Shown here one piece after another: positions 45,596 through 55,540 of a DNA stretch of 64,000 nt. The stretch is from Alkalibacillus almallahensis (GTDB taxonomy: Bacteria > Bacillota > Bacilli > Bacillales > Alkalibacillaceae). Under the pieces are notes generated by a model. The model was not told where the DNA came from, ran no database searches, and worked only from the letters and a program-made list of their open reading frames with translations. Location of the stretch: contig NZ_JAASRU010000001.1 of the NCBI RefSeq assembly GCF_011761495.1, positions 1 to 64,000 on the forward strand, read 5' to 3'. The translations under genes and the position numbers were made by a program. Numbering within the stretch: the stretch's first letter is position 1; each line of letters opens with the position of its first letter.

Positions 45596-46072
45596 TTATT
45601 CACTACCTTTTTCGCTGACACCTTCAGGTAACCAAATGAAAGGATTTTCGCCGAAATCACGTTGTAATTCATAAGTAGCGGGTTGAAAACCTTGTTTTTC
45701 CCAGAAACCATGAGAATTAATACGTGCGTTAGTTTTAATAGGTAAATTAAAACTTTTGGCAAAGTCTACTAACTGTTTACCAAATCCACGATTTCTGAAG
45801 CTGTTTAAGACTTCCAATTTCCATAGTTGTAAGAAGTCTTGCTGTGGTTCGAAGTAATAGTCATACTTGGCATCAACACGATACAAGCTCATACGAGCAA
45901 CGAGTTCATCACCATAATATATACCGTAAAATGGTGATTCGCTGTTGTTTTCGATCATATTGTTTTCTAAGTCTTCTAACATTGATAATTCTTGAATACC
46001 GTATGCTTTGAATTTTTTAAATTCTTCTAGCGTTCTAAAATTTATTAATAAGGGTTCTACTTTCGTTGGCAT
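45596..46072 (-). CDS. ylbP: GNAT family N-acetyltransferase YlbP
   Basis: Cytosolic 158-aa acetyltransferase. The acetyl-CoA loop is FRNRGFGKQLVDFA, preceded by LWKLEVLNS, and the C-terminal GFWEKQGFQPATYEL is typical. Length and sequence fit YlbP. AAGGAGG precedes the ATG by 9 bases; a TATAAT lies about 40 bases upstream on the same strand. Acceptor unknown. Confidence 0.92.
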   Translation of the reverse strand: MPTKVEPLLINFRTLEEFKKFKAYGIQELSMLEDLENNMIENNSESPFYGIYYGDELVARMSLYRVDAKYDYYFEPQQDFLQLWKLEVLNSFRNRGFGKQLVDFAKSFNLPIKTNARINSHGFWEKQGFQPATYELQRDFGENPFIWLPEGVSEKGSE

Positions 46073-46219
46073 GGTTCGGACCTCCTTACGTTTTCTGATA
46101 CTTATTATAGTACAATCGCACGTTAATGAAAACGATTGTCCTCAGAAATTCCATCCCTAATCGTGATATTTTTTGCTAAAATAAGAAGTGAAGGTACGAT
46201 AGTGGGTAGGTGAATGGTG

Positions 46220-47089
46220 ATGTCAGTTGGTGTAATTGGTATTGGTGCATTGGGTTTATTTGTCGCACATGAATTAAGTCAAATGGGTTATTCGGTCACT
46301 TGTTATGTGAAGCGAGAGGACCAGAAGATTACGCTGGATCGTGAAGGCATACAGAAAGATGATCAAACACCAGTTTATCCGAATGTTCAAATGACGCAAG
46401 CACTACAAGCACATGATTGGTTGTTTGTATGTACGAAACAAACAGATTTAGATAATGTTCTAGAACGGATTGATCAAGCGAACGATAAAATTAACCATGT
46501 TGTGTTTTTACAGAATGGTCTCGGACATGTTGAAAAGATTAACGCTTTAACGGGCTTGCAAAAGTTTATCGGTGTCTGCGAGCATGGTGTTAAGCGTGAA
46601 AATGATCACCATGTTTTACATACAGGGAAAGGGCTTATACGACTGGCTCCTCTTAATCATACAGAAACGTTTAGTTTAAATCACCTTCAACATGATCATT
46701 TCCCTATTATTATAGAGGATTCATTACAAAAAACAATAGAAGAAAAACTTGTTATCAATAGCGTTATAAACCCATTAACTGCTATTTACGGTGTTAAAAA
46801 TGGAACAATATTAAAAGTAAATCGTTTACGACGATTAGCACATCGATTGGTATTAGAAGCAACGGAGGTATTAGATTTAGACGATGAGGTTATTTGGGGT
46901 CGGGTTGAGTCAGTATGCCGTAACACAAGTGAAAATACGTCTTCGATGTTAGCGGATATTAAACGTGGAAGACAAACAGAAATAGATTATATGAATGGTT
47001 ACCTTGTTCAGTTAGCTTCTGAACAATGCCCGACTCATGAATTAATATATCAAATGATAAAGGTGAAAGAATGTTTAAGTGAGGTGTAA
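46220..47089 (+). CDS. panE: 2-dehydropantoate 2-reductase family protein
   Basis: NADPH-dependent reduction of ketopantoate to pantoate in vitamin B5/CoA synthesis, 289 aa. The nucleotide loop is GVIGIGALG, with the substrate Lys in VCTKQTD and the second in VINSVINPLTAIYGVKNG. B. subtilis ylbQ orthologue by position. Three starts (46214, 46217, 46220) are possible; 46220 is best spaced from TAGGTG. A paralogue may carry the main activity, so the exact role is moderately sure. Confidence 0.85.
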   Translation: MSVGVIGIGALGLFVAHELSQMGYSVTCYVKREDQKITLDREGIQKDDQTPVYPNVQMTQALQAHDWLFVCTKQTDLDNVLERIDQANDKINHVVFLQNGLGHVEKINALTGLQKFIGVCEHGVKRENDHHVLHTGKGLIRLAPLNHTETFSLNHLQHDHFPIIIEDSLQKTIEEKLVINSVINPLTAIYGVKNGTILKVNRLRRLAHRLVLEATEVLDLDDEVIWGRVESVCRNTSENTSSMLADIKRGRQTEIDYMNGYLVQLASEQCPTHELIYQMIKVKECLSEV

Positions 47090-47464
47090 GTGGTGGCGTA
47101 TTTTGGAACGATTATTGCAGTGTTGTCCACTGTTCCATTTTTAACCTTTTTTATTCTATTTTGGGTGTTTAGGAAATGGACTGGACAAGCGTCGCGGTCG
47201 ACAAAACGAGCTGCCGATTATTCTACTGTGTTATTTCTTTTTGCTGATATTGCTTTATTAGATTACATATTTAATATCGTTCCTTTCTGGGAAACGCTAT
47301 TAGCTTATATCATTATTTTTGCTATTGTCTTAACCATTCAATGGCGGCGAGAAGAAGAAATAATAATTATTCGAGCGGTTCGTTTTGTTTGGCGCTTAAG
47401 TTTTGTTATGTTATCAGTAGCTTATCTTTTGTTAGTGCCTGTAGCTATCTTAATGAATTTGTAA
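47090..47464 (+). CDS. DUF3397 family membrane protein
   Basis: 124-aa membrane protein with four hydrophobic segments (about 5-25, 42-62, 66-86, 100-122) and a charged loop WRREEE. DUF3397 genes are usual just before bshC in Bacillaceae. It begins with two GTG codons (47090, 47093) directly after the panE stop, with GAGGTG at 47081-47086; the second is better spaced. Function unknown. Confidence 0.85.
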   Translation: MVAYFGTIIAVLSTVPFLTFFILFWVFRKWTGQASRSTKRAADYSTVLFLFADIALLDYIFNIVPFWETLLAYIIIFAIVLTIQWRREEEIIIIRAVRFVWRLSFVMLSVAYLLLVPVAILMNL

Positions 47465-47504
47465 TTGAATCGAAAATATAGATGTGTAATTAAAGGAAGG
47501 TATC

Positions 47505-49133
47505 ATGATGGACGTACAATCAATAAAATTAGATCAATCCAAATTAATGCAAGATTATCGAGATAGAAAAGAATCAATTTATCAGCATTTTTACTATGAT
47601 CCGTTTCAAATTAATAACTTCAAACGTCGTCAAGACTATATAACAAAACAAAAGTATCAACGTGAGAATTTAGTCGAAATATTAAAGACGCAGAATCGAA
47701 AATGGGGGATGTCGGATCAAGTAGAAAAACAAATTGATACCTTATTAGATCCTAATGCTTCTGTTGTGATTGGTGGTCAACAAACAGGGTTGTTAACAGG
47801 TCCTTTATATACCATTCACAAGATTGTATCAATAATCATTCAAGCTAAAGAACAACAAGATTATTTAAAACAGCCTGTTATTCCTGTTTTTTGGATGGCT
47901 GGAGAAGACCATGATTTTTTAGAAGTCGATCATGTCTATACGCTTGATGAGAATGAGTTACATAAAACAAGAATTAATGACCAGACTCCGTTTGATGTGA
48001 AATTACCACTTTCAAAACGCGAATTACCAAAAGATACGCAAGCGTTTGTAGATCGTGTCTTTGCATCATTCCAAGAAACTGAGCATACGAAAGCAGTTTA
48101 TGATTTAGTGACGCAAGCTTTATTAGCAAGTGATACCTATGTAGACTTTTTTGCCTGTTTTATTCAACAGTTATTCCAAGAAGAAGGGCTAGTCTTGGTT
48201 GATGCAGCAGATGACGATTTGCGCCGAATGGAAAAAGATTATTTCATTAAAATTGTCGATCATCAACAAGAAATCGCAACTTCTGTTGTTAATCGATTGC
48301 AAGAATTGTCAAAAGATGATTATCACGTTTCTTTAGATGTAACGGCAACTGATGCACATTTATTCTATCATCATGAAGGTGAACGTTTATTGTTAGAAGT
48401 TGATGATTCAGGGGATTTCGTGACGAAAGGTGGAGGAGCTCGTTTCACCAAAGAATCTCTAAAAGAAACGATTGAAGCGTCACCTGAGAAATTCAGCAAT
48501 AATGTGGTCACCCGACCTCTAATGCAAGAATGTGTATTTCCTGTGTTATCCTTTGTCGGTGGTCCGGGTGAAATTGCTTATTGGGCAGCTTTGAAAGATG
48601 CTTTTGTAGCTCTAGACTTGCAGTTGCCAATTGTAACGCCACGTTTATCTTTAACTTTAATGAAACGGAATCACCAAACATTGTTAAATGACTATCAAAT
48701 AAACGCGACGGATTTGATTAATTATGGAACTTACCAAGACAAGATGAATTGGTTAAAACGTCAAACTCAGTCGCCTATTGACGAAACAGTGAATGAAGTG
48801 AAGAAACAATTCACCCAGGATCATAAGCCACTACAAGATTTAGCGGCATCGATTAGCTCTGATTTACACGATCTAACTCAAACGAATCTGGATCAAATTC
48901 AAGAACAAATCAATTATATAGAAAACCGATTAATGCAGGCAGTAAAGGAAAAAAACCAAGTAACTGTTAATCATTTTGATACACTAGACTTGTTCTATAG
49001 ACCGGAGGGTGGTTTACAAGAGCGGATTTGGAATATCACTTATTGGTTGAATGAAATTGGGTTATCATTACCCCAAGAATTAACCAAGTTGCCAGCTCGT
49101 TGGGAACAAGATCACCAACTTGTTTATCTGTAA
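47505..49133 (+). CDS. bshC: Bacillithiol biosynthesis cysteine-adding enzyme BshC
   Basis: Last step of bacillithiol synthesis: adds Cys to GlcN-malate. The 542-aa protein has IGGQQTGLLTGPLYTIHKIVSII, FWMAGEDHDFLEVDHV, and a long helical region at about 420-480, as in the family. AAGGAAGG precedes the ATG (a second ATG follows). It stands directly upstream of mraZ, as in B. subtilis (yllA). Confidence 0.96.
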   Translation: MMDVQSIKLDQSKLMQDYRDRKESIYQHFYYDPFQINNFKRRQDYITKQKYQRENLVEILKTQNRKWGMSDQVEKQIDTLLDPNASVVIGGQQTGLLTGPLYTIHKIVSIIIQAKEQQDYLKQPVIPVFWMAGEDHDFLEVDHVYTLDENELHKTRINDQTPFDVKLPLSKRELPKDTQAFVDRVFASFQETEHTKAVYDLVTQALLASDTYVDFFACFIQQLFQEEGLVLVDAADDDLRRMEKDYFIKIVDHQQEIATSVVNRLQELSKDDYHVSLDVTATDAHLFYHHEGERLLLEVDDSGDFVTKGGGARFTKESLKETIEASPEKFSNNVVTRPLMQECVFPVLSFVGGPGEIAYWAALKDAFVALDLQLPIVTPRLSLTLMKRNHQTLLNDYQINATDLINYGTYQDKMNWLKRQTQSPIDETVNEVKKQFTQDHKPLQDLAASISSDLHDLTQTNLDQIQEQINYIENRLMQAVKEKNQVTVNHFDTLDLFYRPEGGLQERIWNITYWLNEIGLSLPQELTKLPARWEQDHQLVYL

Positions 49134-49169
49134 CCACTGAGTCACCACCCGCTACCACTTTTCTACCAC
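49134..49169 (-). promoter_or_regulatory. Reverse array of four GTGG boxes after bshC
   Basis: CCAC at 49134, 49145, 49155 and 49166, i.e. GTGG on the minus strand every 10-11 bases. Read on the minus strand the block GTGGTAGAAAAGTGG is close to GTGGTGAAAAGTGG in the forward array near mraZ. Confidence 0.5.
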
Positions 49170-49200
49170 ACTAAAAAAACCTCTATATAGCAAGGATTGA

Positions 49201-49234
49201 ACACGTATAGTTTAAACTATACGTGTATTTTTTT
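49201..49234. terminator. Perfect palindromic terminator between bshC and mraZ
   Basis: A 26-base perfect palindrome (49201-49226), ACACGTATAGTTT with its complement, followed by T7. Confidence 0.93.
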
Positions 49235-49253
49235 GATAAATTTTAAATACATG

Positions 49254-49297
49254 GTGGTGAAAAGTGGAGCGATGTGGTAAACTTGTTGAAAAGGTGG
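49254..49297 (+). promoter_or_regulatory. MraZ-type boxes: GTGG repeats at exact 10-bp period
   Basis: GTGG at 49254, 49264, 49274 and 49294 (the 49284 slot is degenerate), ending 10 bases before the mraZ start. MraZ proteins bind short direct repeats of this kind upstream of their own gene (TGGGN type in E. coli, AAAGTG type in mollicutes). Confidence 0.65.
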
Positions 49298-49306
49298 GCA
49301 AAGTCT

Positions 49307-49738
49307 ATGTTCATGGGAGAATATCAACACAATATAGACGCAAAAGGACGTATGATTGTGCCGTCCAAGTTTCGTGAAGGACTTGGTCAAACTTTCGTCG
49401 TCACGCGCGGATTAGACAAGTGTTTATTTGCATACCCTATGGACGAGTGGAAGCAATTAGAAGAGAAATTGAAGCAGCTTCCATTGACGAAGAAAGATGC
49501 CCGAGCATTCACGCGTTTCTTCTTTTCAGGCGCAGTGGAATGTGAAATTGATAAGCAAGGAAGAATTAACATCCCTTCATCACTTCGGTCGTATGCCAAT
49601 TTGGACAAGGAATGTACTGTTATTGGTGTTTCAAACCGAGTTGAATTATGGGCGAAAGAATTTTGGGATGAATACGTAGAAGGCTCTGAGGATTCCTTTA
49701 GCGAAATTGCAGAGAATCTACTTGATTTTGATATTTAA
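49307..49738 (+). CDS. mraZ: Transcriptional regulator MraZ
   Basis: AbrB-like ring-forming DNA-binding protein that controls the division and cell-wall cluster. It is 143 aa from [22 protein letters not shown], equal to the B. subtilis length. The second half repeats the fold ([19 protein letters not shown]). AAAGGTGGG lies before the ATG at 49307; the open frame to 49274 is rejected as it would cover the binding boxes. First gene of mraZ-rsmH-ftsL-pbpB. Confidence 0.96.
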   Translation: MFMGEYQHNIDAKGRMIVPSKFREGLGQTFVVTRGLDKCLFAYPMDEWKQLEEKLKQLPLTKKDARAFTRFFFSGAVECEIDKQGRINIPSSLRSYANLDKECTVIGVSNRVELWAKEFWDEYVEGSEDSFSEIAENLLDFDI

Positions 49739-49761
49739 TGTGACGAAAAGAGGCAAACCCC

Positions 49762-50736
49762 ATGTTTGATCATTATAGTGTACTAAATGAAGAGACAATT
49801 AAAGGGCTTAATGTTCGTCCTGATGGAATTTATGTTGATTGTACGCTAGGTGGTGCTGGTCATGCCCAACGTATTTGTGAACTCTTGAATAGTGATGGAC
49901 GCTTTATAGCTTTTGATCAAGATCAAACAGCTCTAGAATATGCCCAATCATTACTACAAGGTTATGAAGCTCAAACAAACTTTATGAATCGAAATTTTGT
50001 TACATTGACAGAAACTTTAGATGAATTAGGAATTTCTGAAGTTGATGGTATTTTATTCGATTTAGGCGTATCTTCACCCCAATTGGATGAAGGTGAACGT
50101 GGATTTAGTTTTCATAAAGATGCACCATTAGATATGCGAATGGACCAGTCAGAAGATTTAACAGCTTATCAAGTTGTTAATGAGTGGTCTTATGAAAGTT
50201 TGGTTAGCATCTTTTTTAGATATGGGGAAGAGAAATTTTCTAAACAAATTGCTAGGCAGATTGAGCGAAAAAGAGAAGAAAAGCCAATCGAAACAACATT
50301 AGAATTGGTTGATGTCATCAAAGAAGCAATACCAGCCTTTGCTAGACGTAAGGGTGGTCATCCTGGCAAACGGATATTCCAAGCTATTCGAATTGCTGTG
50401 AATGACGAACTAAACGTTTTTCAAGATGCATTGCATCAAGCAGCAAGAAAATTAGCTGTTGGTGGACGTTTAGCTGTTATTACATTTCATTCATTAGAAG
50501 ATCGGATTTGCAAACAAGCGATGAAGAAATGGAGTTCAGAACCACCTATTCCTAAAGATATTCCGTTGTTACCCGAAGAAGTACAACCACCGTTTGAGAT
50601 GATAACACGTAAACCAATCGTTCCTTCTGAAAGTGAATTGGATGAGAACAGACGATCTCGATCGGCTAAATTACGTATCGTTGAAAAAGTGACTGAATGG
50701 GACGAAAAATATGCACTAGAAGAAAGGAGAAGTTAA
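49762..50736 (+). CDS. rsmH: 16S rRNA (cytosine1402-N4)-methyltransferase
   Basis: Methylates N4 of C1402 in 16S rRNA. The 324-aa protein has the SAM site [30 protein letters not shown], the helical insert around 110-215 with [15 protein letters not shown], and [16 protein letters not shown] at 49762 with AAGAGG upstream; ftsL starts 2 bases after it. Confidence 0.97.
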   Translation: MFDHYSVLNEETIKGLNVRPDGIYVDCTLGGAGHAQRICELLNSDGRFIAFDQDQTALEYAQSLLQGYEAQTNFMNRNFVTLTETLDELGISEVDGILFDLGVSSPQLDEGERGFSFHKDAPLDMRMDQSEDLTAYQVVNEWSYESLVSIFFRYGEEKFSKQIARQIERKREEKPIETTLELVDVIKEAIPAFARRKGGHPGKRIFQAIRIAVNDELNVFQDALHQAARKLAVGGRLAVITFHSLEDRICKQAMKKWSSEPPIPKDIPLLPEEVQPPFEMITRKPIVPSESELDENRRSRSAKLRIVEKVTEWDEKYALEERRS

Positions 50737-50738
50737 AC

Positions 50739-51119
50739 ATGGCGCTTGAGGAAGTTAGGTCGTATCACGTTCAAGAACCTGTTCAACCCACGAGAAGACA
50801 AGATGATCAACACAGCCCACAACAACCACCTGTTCAAAAACCTTGGTTTACAAAAGGTGAGAAAGTTATTTATATTTGTGGGATATTAATAATTGCAGTT
50901 ATGGCAACATTTGTTGTGAATTTTTCTTCTTCAGTTGATTCATTAAATCGTGATGTCGAACAATTAGATTCTCAATTAACTGAGGTAAGAACACAAAACG
51001 ATTCATTACATGCTAATGTTCAAGAGCTTAGTAACCCTAATCGTATCTTAACAATTGCTGAAGAGAATGGATTGAACATTCGCCATGCAGAAGTGAAACA
51101 AGCGTCGAGTATGCCATAA
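50739..51119 (+). CDS. ftsL: Cell division protein FtsL
   Basis: Bitopic divisome protein of 126 aa: about 45 cytosolic, Pro/Gln-rich residues, one helix (about 46-65, VIYICGILIIAVMATFVVNF) and an outside coiled coil (SVDSLNRDVEQLDSQLTEVRTQNDSL). It works with DivIB and DivIC to activate septal synthesis. AAAGGAG is 9 bases before the ATG at 50739. Confidence 0.95.
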   Translation: MALEEVRSYHVQEPVQPTRRQDDQHSPQQPPVQKPWFTKGEKVIYICGILIIAVMATFVVNFSSSVDSLNRDVEQLDSQLTEVRTQNDSLHANVQELSNPNRILTIAEENGLNIRHAEVKQASSMP

Positions 51120-51131
51120 GGTGTGATCATC

Positions 51132-53327
51132 TTGAAGAAGAACCAAATGAATTTCATGTTACTCGGTGTTGTCGTTATTTTTTCATTTTTATTTCTCGTA
51201 ATTTTAGGTCGCTTTCTATACATACAAGCGACAGGAGAAGTTCATAATGTTGATTTGGTTAAATACGGAGAGAACATGCGTGAAACGGAAGAAGTTGTGC
51301 CAGCAGAACGTGGTTTGATTTATGATCGTTCGGGCATGGTTTTGGCCGACAATCAGCCAGTTTATAATATGTATGCGATCTTAGATGAATCCTATACCGG
51401 AGATTCTTCATCGCCTCTCCATGTTAAAGATGTTGATCGTACGGCTTCTGAACTAGCATCTGTTTTAGATGCTAAACAAGCCGAAATTAAGGAGATCCTT
51501 TCCAATGGTGTAGAGGAAAATCGGTATCAAACAGAATTTGGCCAAATAGGAAAAGGATTATCTGAAAAAACTTATGAAGAAATAAAATCACTTGATTTAC
51601 CAGGAATATATTTCAATGAATCACTCGATCGTTACTATCCTAATGGGTTATATGCATCGCAGGTGATTGGCTATACAGGTTATGGCGGTGAAAATAATAA
51701 CCAAATCACTGGTGTGTATGGTATTGAACGACGATATAATGAAGAATTGACAGGTCAAAACGGTTATGTCAATTATCAACAAGATAGTTATGGTGACCCT
51801 ATTCGAAATGCTGATAAAAATGTTCAGGCACCAGAAGACGGTAATAATTTGCATTTAACAATTGATCAGAAAATCCAGTCCTTTTTAGAGGATGCATTGA
51901 CTACCGTTGAAAATGAATATGATCCAGAAAGAATTATGGCAGGAGTTATGGACCCTGATACTGGCGAAGTTTTAGCCATGTCAAATCGACCAACATTTAA
52001 CCCGAATAAACGAGAAAATATCGAAAATTGGTATAATGATATGATTTCGTCACCATTTGAACCAGGTTCAACAATGAAGATTTTCACCGTTGCATCTGCA
52101 ATGGAAGCAGGTGTTTATAATGGACAAGCAACATATGAATCAGGTGAATTTAAAATTAATGAACAAGGTCGATCTATACATGACCATGACGTAGATGGTT
52201 GGGGGACGATTACTTTTGACGAAGGAGTTCTAAGATCCTCTAACGTCGCTATGGCTGAACTATTATGGAATTATATGGGACCAGACACTTATATGGATTA
52301 TCTAGAAGCGTTTCACTTCGATCGTAAAACAGGAATTGATATTAATGGTGAACGTATAGGTCGCATATCATATGGTGGTCCTTGGGAACAAATCACAACC
52401 GCATATGGTCAAGGTTCAACTTTCACGCCAATGCAAATTATGAAGGCTGCCACTTCATTTGCTAATGGTGGAAAAATGGTGAAACCTTATGTTGTTTCTC
52501 ATATCACAGATTCGGAAACTGGAGATAAGGTTAAGGAAACTGAACGTGAAGTTGTAGGTCAACCGATTAGTGAAGACACAACGGAACAAATGAAAGACTT
52601 ATTAGGTCGGGTTGTGACAGCAGAAGAAGGTACGGCTGGTGCATTTGAACTTAATCAGTATTCATCATTCGGTAAGACTGGTACTGCATCAATACCTGAT
52701 CCAGAAACAGGTCTATATATGAAGGGTGGAGGCAACTATGTCTTTTCTTATATAGGTATGGCACCTAAAGATGACCCTGAATTGATGATGTATGTAGCGG
52801 TTAAACAACCAGATGTTGAATATCGTTACCAAGGTAGTGAAACAACGTCTTTTATCTATAACACTGTTATGGAAAACAGTTTAAATTACCTTGATGTAAC
52901 CCCTGATCAAGAGAATGTTGATCAAACTAAGAAGCAAAGCCTTAACGATGTAACAGGCCAATCAACGGATGAAGCTGTCGCGACATTAGAAGAGAAGGGC
53001 TTGAATGTAGAGGTTATAGGTTCAGGTGAGCAAATCAAATCTATGTGGCCTGCGGAGAATACAGAAGTTGTAGCTAGTCAAAGAGTGTTACTTCAAACTA
53101 ATGGAGAATTAACAATGCCTGATATGACTGGTTGGACATTACGTGATGCTTTAGCTTTCGGTAGATTGAATGATTTAGAGTTAGATTATATAGGAACAGG
53201 ATTTGTACAGAAACAAAATATAAAACCAGGTGCAACCTTTGAATCTAATCAAAAGTTAGTATTAGAACTATCTGATACTAGCGGAGAAGCTGATCAAGAA
53301 AATCAAGATAACGATGAAGAAGAATAG
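51132..53327 (+). CDS. pbpB: Penicillin-binding protein 2B (divisome transpeptidase)
   Basis: Class B transpeptidase for the division septum, 731 aa. One N-terminal helix, a dimerisation domain, then the transpeptidase with PGSTMKIF (Ser nucleophile in SxxK), SSNVAM (SxN) and GKTGTAS (KTG). Two PASTA domains at the C-terminus (about 595-715) and an acidic tail ending NQDNDEEE. Start is TTG at 51132, 8 bases after AAGGTG; GTG at 51123 is the alternative. Length and the two PASTA domains fit PBP2B, not SpoVD. Confidence 0.95.
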   Translation: MKKNQMNFMLLGVVVIFSFLFLVILGRFLYIQATGEVHNVDLVKYGENMRETEEVVPAERGLIYDRSGMVLADNQPVYNMYAILDESYTGDSSSPLHVKDVDRTASELASVLDAKQAEIKEILSNGVEENRYQTEFGQIGKGLSEKTYEEIKSLDLPGIYFNESLDRYYPNGLYASQVIGYTGYGGENNNQITGVYGIERRYNEELTGQNGYVNYQQDSYGDPIRNADKNVQAPEDGNNLHLTIDQKIQSFLEDALTTVENEYDPERIMAGVMDPDTGEVLAMSNRPTFNPNKRENIENWYNDMISSPFEPGSTMKIFTVASAMEAGVYNGQATYESGEFKINEQGRSIHDHDVDGWGTITFDEGVLRSSNVAMAELLWNYMGPDTYMDYLEAFHFDRKTGIDINGERIGRISYGGPWEQITTAYGQGSTFTPMQIMKAATSFANGGKMVKPYVVSHITDSETGDKVKETEREVVGQPISEDTTEQMKDLLGRVVTAEEGTAGAFELNQYSSFGKTGTASIPDPETGLYMKGGGNYVFSYIGMAPKDDPELMMYVAVKQPDVEYRYQGSETTSFIYNTVMENSLNYLDVTPDQENVDQTKKQSLNDVTGQSTDEAVATLEEKGLNVEVIGSGEQIKSMWPAENTEVVASQRVLLQTNGELTMPDMTGWTLRDALAFGRLNDLELDYIGTGFVQKQNIKPGATFESNQKLVLELSDTSGEADQENQDNDEEE

Positions 53328-53369
53328 ATCGTCATACTAGATCTATACTTTTTGAAATTTTTATTCTAG

Positions 53370-53411
53370 AACCCAGATGATTTCTATATTTGAAATCATC
53401 TGGGTTTTTTC
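53370..53411 (+). terminator. Terminator between pbpB and spoVD
   Basis: AACCCAGATGATTTC/GAAATCATCTGGGTT perfect 15-bp stem, 7-base loop, T6. Confidence 0.95.
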
Positions 53412-53534
53412 ATGACAATTATTAAATTATGAATCACAACAGAATCAAGATGATGAAAGCAACAGGTGATATATTGATCGTTTCATACATATTATGAGTA
53501 CAAGCTCATTATTGTGAATAAAAGGGGTATGAAG

Positions 53535-55475
53535 ATGAAACGAATTTCTTTTGTGACTGTTCGAAAACGACTCGTCATATTGCTGTGTTTGTTAGCTGTC
53601 TATTTTTTGATTATGATTGTTAAATTAGCTTATGTTCAATTGGTTTCCAGTCCAGAAATACTAGCAAAGGCAGAAGATTTGTGGAGTCGAGATATACCTT
53701 TTCAAGCAGAACGGGGGCAGATTATTGACCGTGAAGGTGATGTTCTGGTCGAAAATGAAGTAGCGCCCAGTCTAGTTATTGTACCCCGACAAGTGGAAAA
53801 TGTGGATGAAGTGGTAGATGAAATATCTCAGATTATTGATATTGAACAAGATAAATTACGAGACCATGTGACGAAAGAAGTCTCAGTTGAAGCGATTCAC
53901 CCTGAAGGCCGTCAATTGTCTGATGAACAAGCCGATAAAATACGTTCTTTAAATTTACCAGGTTTATATTTGGCAGAGGATTCAATTCGCCATTATCCAA
54001 ATGATGATGACTTGGCGCATGTTTTAGGTTTTACAGGGATCGATAACCAAGGGTTAATGGGACTTGAAGCAAGTTATGATGATGTTTTAAGTGGTGAGTC
54101 AGGTGCTTTATCATTTTTCTCTGATAATAAAGGTCGTAGGTTGGAAAATCGATCCAATCGTTACTCGCCACCGCGTGATGGTGATCATCTAGCTTTAACA
54201 ATTGATAAAGATGTTCAATCAATCATTGAACGAGAGTTAGATCAAGTCGTTGCAGAATATAATCCAGATGGAGCGATGGCTGTCGTTATGGACCCATCTA
54301 ACGGGGAAGTTCTAGCTATGTCAAGTCGTCCAACATTCCACCCGAATAACTATCAATCTGTAGAACCTAGTGTTTATAATCGTAACCTTCCAGTTTTCAG
54401 TACATATGAACCAGGTTCAACTTTTAAAATTGTGACCCTTGCTGCTGCCTTAGAAGAAGGTGTAGTTGACTTGGAAGATGATAGTTATCATGATCATGGT
54501 CATACGAAAGTAGGCGGGGCACGTCTTCGTTGTTGGAAAAGTGGAGGCCATGGCGATCAATCTTATTTAGAAGTTGTTCAGAACTCATGTAACCCTGGTT
54601 TTGTTAATTTAGGTCAAAAGTTAGGGGAAGAACGACTATTTTCATATATTGATACATTCGGATTTGGTCAAAAAACAGGTATTGACTTGGAAGGTGAGAG
54701 TAAAGGAATTATATTCGATGAAAGTCAAGTTGGGCCTGTAGAATTAGCGACCACAGCTTTTGGGCAAGGGGTTTCTGTTACACCTATACAACAATTAACT
54801 GCGGTTTCTGCTGCAATTAATGGCGGATATCTGTATGAACCCCATGTTGTAAAAGGCATTGTTGATGGTCAAACTGGAGATATGAAAGAAAGTAAAGAAC
54901 CCACTTTGAGAGATAAAGTCATTTCAGAATCAACGTCTGAAGAAGTGCGAAATGCTTTAGAACATGTGGTGGCAAAAGGAACAGGTAGAGGTGCTTATGT
55001 TAATGGTTACCGTGTAGGAGGTAAAACAGGAACAGCTCAAAAAGTTGGGCCAGATGGCAATTACTTAGATAATAATCATATTGTATCTTTTATGGGTTTT
55101 GCACCAGCAGATGATCCTGAATTACTTGTTTATATTGCCGTTGATAATCCTAAAGACGTTATTCAGTTTGGTGGGGTTGTGGCCAGTCCAATTGCAGGTC
55201 GAATCATTGAAGATTCTTTACGAGAGTTAGACGTTCCAAAAAGAGATGACGGTTTAGCGAAAGATTTCCAATGGCCAGAGCAACCTACAGTAGAAGTACC
55301 AGAGCTTATTGGGGAGTCGGTTGATGATCTCTCGCGTTATTTAACAAATGTGACAATTGATGCGCAAGGTGAAGGGGACACGGTCATTTCGCAATCACCA
55401 GCTGCAGGTGAAGTGGTTGAATCAGGTTCAACCATACGTGTATTTTTGGGTGATACAGAAAAAGACGAAAATTGA
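53535..55475 (+). CDS. spoVD: Sporulation-specific penicillin-binding protein SpoVD
   Basis: Class B transpeptidase for spore cortex synthesis, partner of SpoVE. It is 646 aa from the ATG at 53535, the B. subtilis length; AAAGGGG is 7 bases before, whereas ATG 53529 is too close and GTG 53514 lies before the site. Transpeptidase motifs PGSTFKIV, SCNPGF and GKTGTAQ, and one C-terminal PASTA domain. A CATACATAT at 53484 resembles a sigma E -10, but the -35 fit is poor. A terminator separates it from pbpB. Confidence 0.95.
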   Translation: MKRISFVTVRKRLVILLCLLAVYFLIMIVKLAYVQLVSSPEILAKAEDLWSRDIPFQAERGQIIDREGDVLVENEVAPSLVIVPRQVENVDEVVDEISQIIDIEQDKLRDHVTKEVSVEAIHPEGRQLSDEQADKIRSLNLPGLYLAEDSIRHYPNDDDLAHVLGFTGIDNQGLMGLEASYDDVLSGESGALSFFSDNKGRRLENRSNRYSPPRDGDHLALTIDKDVQSIIERELDQVVAEYNPDGAMAVVMDPSNGEVLAMSSRPTFHPNNYQSVEPSVYNRNLPVFSTYEPGSTFKIVTLAAALEEGVVDLEDDSYHDHGHTKVGGARLRCWKSGGHGDQSYLEVVQNSCNPGFVNLGQKLGEERLFSYIDTFGFGQKTGIDLEGESKGIIFDESQVGPVELATTAFGQGVSVTPIQQLTAVSAAINGGYLYEPHVVKGIVDGQTGDMKESKEPTLRDKVISESTSEEVRNALEHVVAKGTGRGAYVNGYRVGGKTGTAQKVGPDGNYLDNNHIVSFMGFAPADDPELLVYIAVDNPKDVIQFGGVVASPIAGRIIEDSLRELDVPKRDDGLAKDFQWPEQPTVEVPELIGESVDDLSRYLTNVTIDAQGEGDTVISQSPAAGEVVESGSTIRVFLGDTEKDEN

Positions 55476-55497
55476 GTTCCTCGACTTAGACAGAATT

Positions 55498-55506
55498 TGT
55501 TATAAT
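55498..55506 (+). promoter_or_regulatory. Extended -10 promoter element before murE
   Basis: TGTTATAAT: TG at 55498-55499 and TATAAT at 55501-55506, about 35 bases before murE. No good -35. Confidence 0.6.
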
Positions 55507-55540
55507 AGTATAGGTAAACTGTATTAAAGGTAGTGATTAT

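Noticed and set aside
49274-49306. Longer MraZ starting at GTG 49274
   Set aside because: The known family start is MFMGEYQ at 49307, and the upstream stretch is the GTGG box array.
53461-53495. Sigma E promoter of spoVD
   Set aside because: CATACATAT fits the -10, but the nearest -35-like sequence is at the wrong distance, so it is only noted in the gene entry.
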